From IMG/VR virus record IMGVR_UViG_3300038363_000197, positions 1-23,950 of that record: a stretch of 23,950 nucleotides of DNA. The stretch is one strand, 5' to 3'. The stretch is from a virus. Positions 19,697-23,950 of the stretch are shown here, one piece after another. Made by a program: the position numbers and the translations under genes. The notes under the pieces are model-generated. The model had not been told where the DNA came from and ran no database searches. It saw nothing but the letters and a program-made list of their open reading frames with translations. Position 1 is the first letter of the stretch. Each line of letters begins with the position of its first letter.

Positions 19697-19717
19697 ATGA
19701 ATTTAAAGGAAAAGAAA

Positions 19718-19987
19718 ATGAACAAAGAAATTATAGGCGTGGTAGTAAAATTTAATGATCTTTATATTTGTTTACCAAAGCCTAATCGACATAGTGATGT
19801 AATTTATTATGCTTACTATACACTTAAATTAGATCTACCAATTCACCAAAAATTATCTAATTCAGGATTTTACTTAAATGATGGAACATTTTTAAACAGA
19901 TTAGAAGCTCTTGCGTATGCAAAAGCTAATAGTTTATTAATTAATCAGCAAGCACATACACAATTATATAGTGAGGATTTGTGGTAA
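19718..19987 (+). CDS. Conserved-type small phage protein (89 aa)
   Basis: The ATG at 19718 is behind AAAGGAAAAG; another ATG at 19697 would add seven residues and touches the previous stop. The product has the pattern DIPxH/DLPIHQK, GFYLNDGTFLNRLEALAYAKANS (residues about 49-71, split here as GFYLNDGTFLNR and LEALAYAKANS) that I know from widespread small phage proteins with a (T)G-x-F-x-x-R-x-E-A core. Function unknown. It is the last gene of the rightward unit. Confidence 0.65.
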   Translation: MNKEIIGVVVKFNDLYICLPKPNRHSDVIYYAYYTLKLDLPIHQKLSNSGFYLNDGTFLNRLEALAYAKANSLLINQQAHTQLYSEDLW

Positions 19988-20016
19988 AAGCTGACCCTTC
20001 TAAATCCACCAAGAAA

Positions 20017-20031
20017 GGTCAAACTTTGACC
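20017..20031 (+). repeat. Palindrome GGTCAAAnTTTGACC, copy 4
   Basis: GGTCAAA-C-TTTGACC preceded by AAGAAA and followed by GTTTTACTT, in the 51-bp gap between converging genes. Here, unlike in the other copies, the hairpin plus T-run could also work as a bidirectional terminator. Confidence 0.7.
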
Positions 20032-20038
20032 GTTTTAC

Positions 20039-23000
20039 TTATCTTGAAATTTTTCTTTTCTTTCTTTGAATTTTTCTAATAGCATTTTTACCCTTAGGTT
20101 TTTGAATCTTTCTAATTCTGCTAATAGCATTCTTACTCTGATTCTTCTCTCTATCTTTTTCAACTTTTTCAAGTCCCTTACCCCAACGGTAATAATAGAA
20201 CTTTCCTACCAACGGGATAGACTTAGTAAATTCAAGACCCTTCCCGTCACCCGCTGAAACCACATCCCTGAATATAGAATTTATAAACTGTGTAGGAGGA
20301 AGAATTTGTTCAAGCAGTGCCCCGGGACCTTCTCTTCTAATCTTACTCGTAGTATATCGTGATATAGCCAGCCCCGAAATTCTACCCACAACAGTGTCTG
20401 ATATATTAATAGGTTTACCAAGAAACAAGTCTATTAAAGTATCCCCTGTAGCTTCCATTAAGGTTAAAAAGAATGCTATTTTAAACAGGTTTTTAATGCC
20501 TTGTATTCTGGTACCAGGCTTGGCTATTTGCTGAAAAACCTTTCTTCTATATACATCAAACTTTTTCAAGTCAAAAGATTTAAGCATATAAGCTATTCTA
20601 GCATTTCCACCTTCTATAAACCCCTGCGGGAGTTCAGAAAGCGTAGCAGGTTGATATTCTGATAATTTTCTTAGTAGATAAAGTTTAACATCTCTTGATT
20701 TTACCCCACTTCTAAAATCTTCCATTAAAGCATCTGTTCGATTTTCAAATATAGGTATGAGTTTATTTATAAAAGCATCTCTAACCTTAATATCTTTACT
20801 CTTTGCCTTTCTAACCGCTATATCATATGCAGCATTTATTAACATCTCTTTCCCAATAGCATCTATTTTTGTCAACCAAATAACTCTAAACACACTATCT
20901 ACAGCTTTTGCAGACAAGGTCTTATCACTAAATTCCGCCCCAATTTTACTAATCCCAAGATCTTCTTTTGTAAATCTCGAGCCGTATTTTTGCGAAATAA
21001 AGTTACCGACCATTGCCTTAACAAAAGCTTTACCTGAAGCAAAAGTCCCGTTCTCTATCATAGACCAACCAATATCACCGACTTGCCGAAGTGCTGACGC
21101 CGGGGAGCCCATAACGTCTATCACAGCTACGTTTTTAAAGGTGGTAACAATTCCACTAGTTCCAACAGGGTTAAATCTAGCATGAAGCATTGACCTTAGT
21201 TCAAGTTCCTGGCTCGGGGTAAGTCTCTTCTCTTTAGATACCCTTAAAATATACGCCCCAATAGTTTCGTTTAAATCCAGGCCCTCTATTTTATAGTCTC
21301 CAAAAAGTTTTTTAGCTTCTACTGCTAAAACTATATCATTGACATAGCGTAAAAGAGCACTGTTAGAATCCCCGTAAAACTCCATTATTTCAGGGCCAAT
21401 TTTCTTTAACTTTCTAAGCTTTAGTTGTCCCGGTTTAGAAAGCGTAATTCTTTCATCAGCATAACCTCTAAACAACGAATTTACAAGTTTAATTTCTTCC
21501 TCATTAGTTAGCTTTCTACCAAGTTTTTTCTCTTTAGCTTCAATAAAAAATTCTATCGTAGATCTATTACCAGTCTCATACAAATAATCCATAAGACCTT
21601 CAAAATCTATAATCTGCCGAGGATGGTAATCTTTTAAATAATTAAACTTATATCCAACTGCTCTAGCTTCGTTACCAATAGCATCAAGCATACCCCGAAC
21701 TTTTTTATACTCTTCTTCCATCCCGTACTTCTCTACCAGCCCATCTATTTCTTTTTTGTTCCGCTCTTTCCTCGCAAGATCAAAAGTATCATAATCTTTC
21801 TTAGACATTTTAGTAGTTTTTTCTATAAACGGAAGCATTACATCTTTAGCTATTTTTTCTACCTTAACCCCGGTGTCTAACTCAAATTCGATTATTTTAT
21901 TCTTTATACTTGGACTTATCTTTTCAAGCCTGGTAGTGAGTGCTCCAAGTTTTTCATCTAGTAATTTTTTAGTTCTTTTAATGTTTCTTTTTGTAGCTGC
22001 TTTTATTTCTCTAACCGGGATTGTAACAGCCCCCTTTTCATTTTTTAAGGGTCTTTTTAACCCTTTCCAAATTTCACCTATGTACTTCTTAACCTTAACC
22101 CACAGATCCCCTAGAGCTCCTTTCATCTTTTTCTGCCAATCGAAGTACCGCTGTTTTCCACCTGTATAATAATGTTTTCCTAGAGTTTCCAGGTGTGGAA
22201 TTGCTGCTTTTATATCTTTTCCCAGGTCCCGAATTGCTTTTACAGCTTCAACTGGATCAAACCCGGAGGTAAGTTTTACTCCACCTCTATCCCGTACTTG
22301 TCCATGTCTTTCAACATCTGTTGTAGATTTTTTCTCGTCGGAGAATTGTCCAACCCTTCGTTGTTCAGGGACATATTCAGAGAAGATCGGAGAGATCGTC
22401 CCTGCTTTTTGTATATCTTCGAGAGCTTTTGTAGCGTGTCTGATATCTGATTCGTATTTTTTAAAGAACTCATAAGCTTGTGCCTCCATTTTATGTTTTG
22501 AAAATCCTAAATCTCTTTCTATTCTATGAAACTCTTGAACAAAAGATAAATAATGTCCATTTGCATTTGTGTGAGCGTATTCATGTGTAAGTGTACTAAT
22601 TAACCCAATAGCTGCACTTTCTAATTCTTTATCTTTTGCTTTAATTTGTGTCGGTGTTAATTCATTTATAGTTTTTGTACCGTAAGGTAATCCATCTACA
22701 TCTTTTAAAAACGTATCTAAATAAGTAAACGGATTTACCACTACATAATCCTCTTTAAGTATACCACTTTTTGGTCTAAAACCGTGTACACCTGCGTAAG
22801 TTGTAATTGCTACATTTTGTTGGGGTACGTTAGTCTGTTTACCAATTGTATCGCTATGTAATTTAGTAATTTCACCAAGTTCACTAAACATCTTTGGATA
22901 CTGCTTTAACACTTTTACAGCTTCTACAGTAGATCCTGTAATAGGAATAATAAATTTTGTATCACTTATTTTTGGTGCTGAATTAAAAAGTCTTTGTATA

Positions 23001-23950
23001 TCTTTTTTAATTGTATCAGCAATTTTTTTATTTAATTCAGATAAAGTTTTACGTATCGCACTTTTAACTTTTGACTCAACTTTAGCTGTTAATGTGGTTC
23101 TATTTACAACAAAAGGATAATTTGCTATATCAGAAGCTTCTGGCGTTTTAATAAAATTTATTTCAATTTCAAAATTAGGTTTTTTAGCAATAGAAAAGTT
23201 TAAACTACTACGTTTAGGTACGTCAGGTAAAAGAAGACCTTTATTAAATACTTTTACTCTTACGTCTTTCATTTCTTCACTAGACCAACCATACGGTTTG
23301 GTTTTAGGAAATTTAATCTCTACATCACTACCTTCAACAGAAAACTTTTCTACATCAAAAATACTATCTATATTTTCCCATTTAGGTGATTTAACATCAA
23401 CTACTTTAACATCTATACTAGGGGTTAATCCAGTTTCTTTTAGTTCTTTATCTGACTTAAAATCTTTCATTACTTTTACTGTTTGCCCAGTTCTAAGTCC
23501 GTCACCAAAAGTTTCTAGTTCAGCAAGAACTCTATGTGGTTGAATACCATATTCACCTATTGAATTTTGCCCCTTTTTAAGTATAATTCTAGTTCCGGTT
23601 TTACTATTATCTGCTACTTCTTTTATTTCTTTATTAACATTATTCTTAAGCATATAATCTTCACTGGTACCCCAGATTTTGCTTTGTACTTTCTTTCCTG
23701 TTGTAGGATCAATACCTACAGTAACAATATCAAACGAATCAGGCCAACCCATAAACGCAAGTTTAGCTTGACCAAAACCGCCCATATCTTCAGCACCTTT
23801 AGTACCTTGCTCATATAAAATTATAAGATCAGATGTTGCAATTTGCGGTGACATACCTTTACCGTAGTCTGTCATAGCTAAAATACCATCATTTATATAT
23901 ACTTCTAATGGTTTTGTAGTATAGTCTCTCATAGCATCAAACGAATTTTG
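20039..23950 (-). CDS. Large polyvalent phage protein: GHKL ATPase, metzincin-like protease, LPD38-like C-terminus (5' end outside window)
   Basis: At least 1303 codons; the frame is open to the window edge, so the ATG at 23930-23932 is internal. Codons just before it read QNSFDA, the GHKL N-box. Counting from that Met: D22-YGKG (DxGxG), GGFGQAK (51-57) and GTRIILK (113-119) complete an ATPase of the HSP90/MutL/histidine-kinase fold. HEYAHTNANGH (450-460) gives HExxH with a third His at the metzincin position. A FDP...GKHYYTGGKQRYFDWQKKM region (about 558-602) and a PVGTSGIVTTFKNVAVIDVMG-type region with SPASALRQVGDIGW (about 922-956) resemble domains of large polyvalent proteins, including LPD38. 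The C-terminus is very basic. Probably a virion protein injected with the DNA. GC is lower in the N-terminal part. Confidence 0.8.
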   Translation of the reverse strand, partial: QNSFDAMRDYTTKPLEVYINDGILAMTDYGKGMSPQIATSDLIILYEQGTKGAEDMGGFGQAKLAFMGWPDSFDIVTVGIDPTTGKKVQSKIWGTSEDYMLKNNVNKEIKEVADNSKTGTRIILKKGQNSIGEYGIQPHRVLAELETFGDGLRTGQTVKVMKDFKSDKELKETGLTPSIDVKVVDVKSPKWENIDSIFDVEKFSVEGSDVEIKFPKTKPYGWSSEEMKDVRVKVFNKGLLLPDVPKRSSLNFSIAKKPNFEIEINFIKTPEASDIANYPFVVNRTTLTAKVESKVKSAIRKTLSELNKKIADTIKKDIQRLFNSAPKISDTKFIIPITGSTVEAVKVLKQYPKMFSELGEITKLHSDTIGKQTNVPQQNVAITTYAGVHGFRPKSGILKEDYVVVNPFTYLDTFLKDVDGLPYGTKTINELTPTQIKAKDKELESAAIGLISTLTHEYAHTNANGHYLSFVQEFHRIERDLGFSKHKMEAQAYEFFKKYESDIRHATKALEDIQKAGTISPIFSEYVPEQRRVGQFSDEKKSTTDVERHGQVRDRGGVKLTSGFDPVEAVKAIRDLGKDIKAAIPHLETLGKHYYTGGKQRYFDWQKKMKGALGDLWVKVKKYIGEIWKGLKRPLKNEKGAVTIPVREIKAATKRNIKRTKKLLDEKLGALTTRLEKISPSIKNKIIEFELDTGVKVEKIAKDVMLPFIEKTTKMSKKDYDTFDLARKERNKKEIDGLVEKYGMEEEYKKVRGMLDAIGNEARAVGYKFNYLKDYHPRQIIDFEGLMDYLYETGNRSTIEFFIEAKEKKLGRKLTNEEEIKLVNSLFRGYADERITLSKPGQLKLRKLKKIGPEIMEFYGDSNSALLRYVNDIVLAVEAKKLFGDYKIEGLDLNETIGAYILRVSKEKRLTPSQELELRSMLHARFNPVGTSGIVTTFKNVAVIDVMGSPASALRQVGDIGWSMIENGTFASGKAFVKAMVGNFISQKYGSRFTKEDLGISKIGAEFSDKTLSAKAVDSVFRVIWLTKIDAIGKEMLINAAYDIAVRKAKSKDIKVRDAFINKLIPIFENRTDALMEDFRSGVKSRDVKLYLLRKLSEYQPATLSELPQGFIEGGNARIAYMLKSFDLKKFDVYRRKVFQQIAKPGTRIQGIKNLFKIAFFLTLMEATGDTLIDLFLGKPINISDTVVGRISGLAISRYTTSKIRREGPGALLEQILPPTQFINSIFRDVVSAGDGKGLEFTKSIPLVGKFYYYRWGKGLEKVEKDREKNQSKNAISRIRKIQKPKGKNAIRKIQRKKRKISR

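Noticed and set aside
20757-21185. 142-codon + strand frame opposite the large minus gene
   Set aside because: Antisense shadow of the 1300-residue protein, Ser/Ile/Phe-rich, with no Shine-Dalgarno.
22193-22450. 85-codon + frame and other + frames within 20066-23818
   Set aside because: All lie inside the large minus-strand gene and show no start signals or recognisable domains.

Overview
The window is part of a tailed bacteriophage genome, most likely a podovirus-like lytic phage of a low-GC Gram-positive-type host. The host inference rests on very strong, regular Shine-Dalgarno sequences (AAAGGAGG, 5-10 nt upstream of almost every start), consensus sigma-70/sigma-A-type promoters, AT-rich DNA and tightly packed short genes. 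I see no integrase, lysogeny repressor, transposase or CRISPR array.

Layout. Bases 1-123 hold a strong promoter (TTGACA, 17 bp, TATACT) that starts a long rightward transcription unit. Bases 124-7158 are mostly small genes of unknown function (about 50-190 aa, several with zinc-binding cysteine clusters or membrane segments), interrupted by an ATP-dependent DNA ligase (4953-5837). A ribbon-helix-helix (RHH) gene with its own promoter lies at 6994. From 7185 to 10521 comes a recombination/ssDNA block: a Lys-rich 136-aa protein, a Cas4/RecB-like Fe-S nuclease, a tRNA-like RNA, a Sak4-like RecA-fold ATPase and a probable ssDNA-binding protein. From 10522 to 11514 two related structured RNAs flank two small genes, followed by a large inverted repeat just before the ParB-methyltransferase operon (11515-14258). 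Next comes a family A DNA polymerase with an N-terminal uracil-glycosylase-like domain (14304-16709). A 225-bp structured non-coding segment precedes an RHH + HNH/AP2 homing-endonuclease cassette with a consensus promoter (16710-17649). Four further small genes and a DUF3987-type ATPase (18476-19696) end the rightward unit.

On the opposite strand, converging at about 20,000, is one very large gene (20039 to beyond 23950, at least 1303 codons). It encodes a large polyvalent phage protein with an N-terminal GHKL ATPase, a metzincin-like HExxH site and an LPD38-like C-terminal region. It is probably a virion protein delivered with the DNA.

The rightward genes supply polymerase, ligase, SSB, annealing ATPase, nuclease and helicase-type ATPase, so the unit looks like a largely self-sufficient replication/recombination programme plus DNA modification. 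The most interesting signals are non-coding: four copies of the palindrome GGTCAAAnTTTGACC in intergenic positions, a pair of roughly 64-nt RNAs with compensatory base changes, a CCA-ended tRNA-like element with no readable anticodon arm, and long stems in front of operons.
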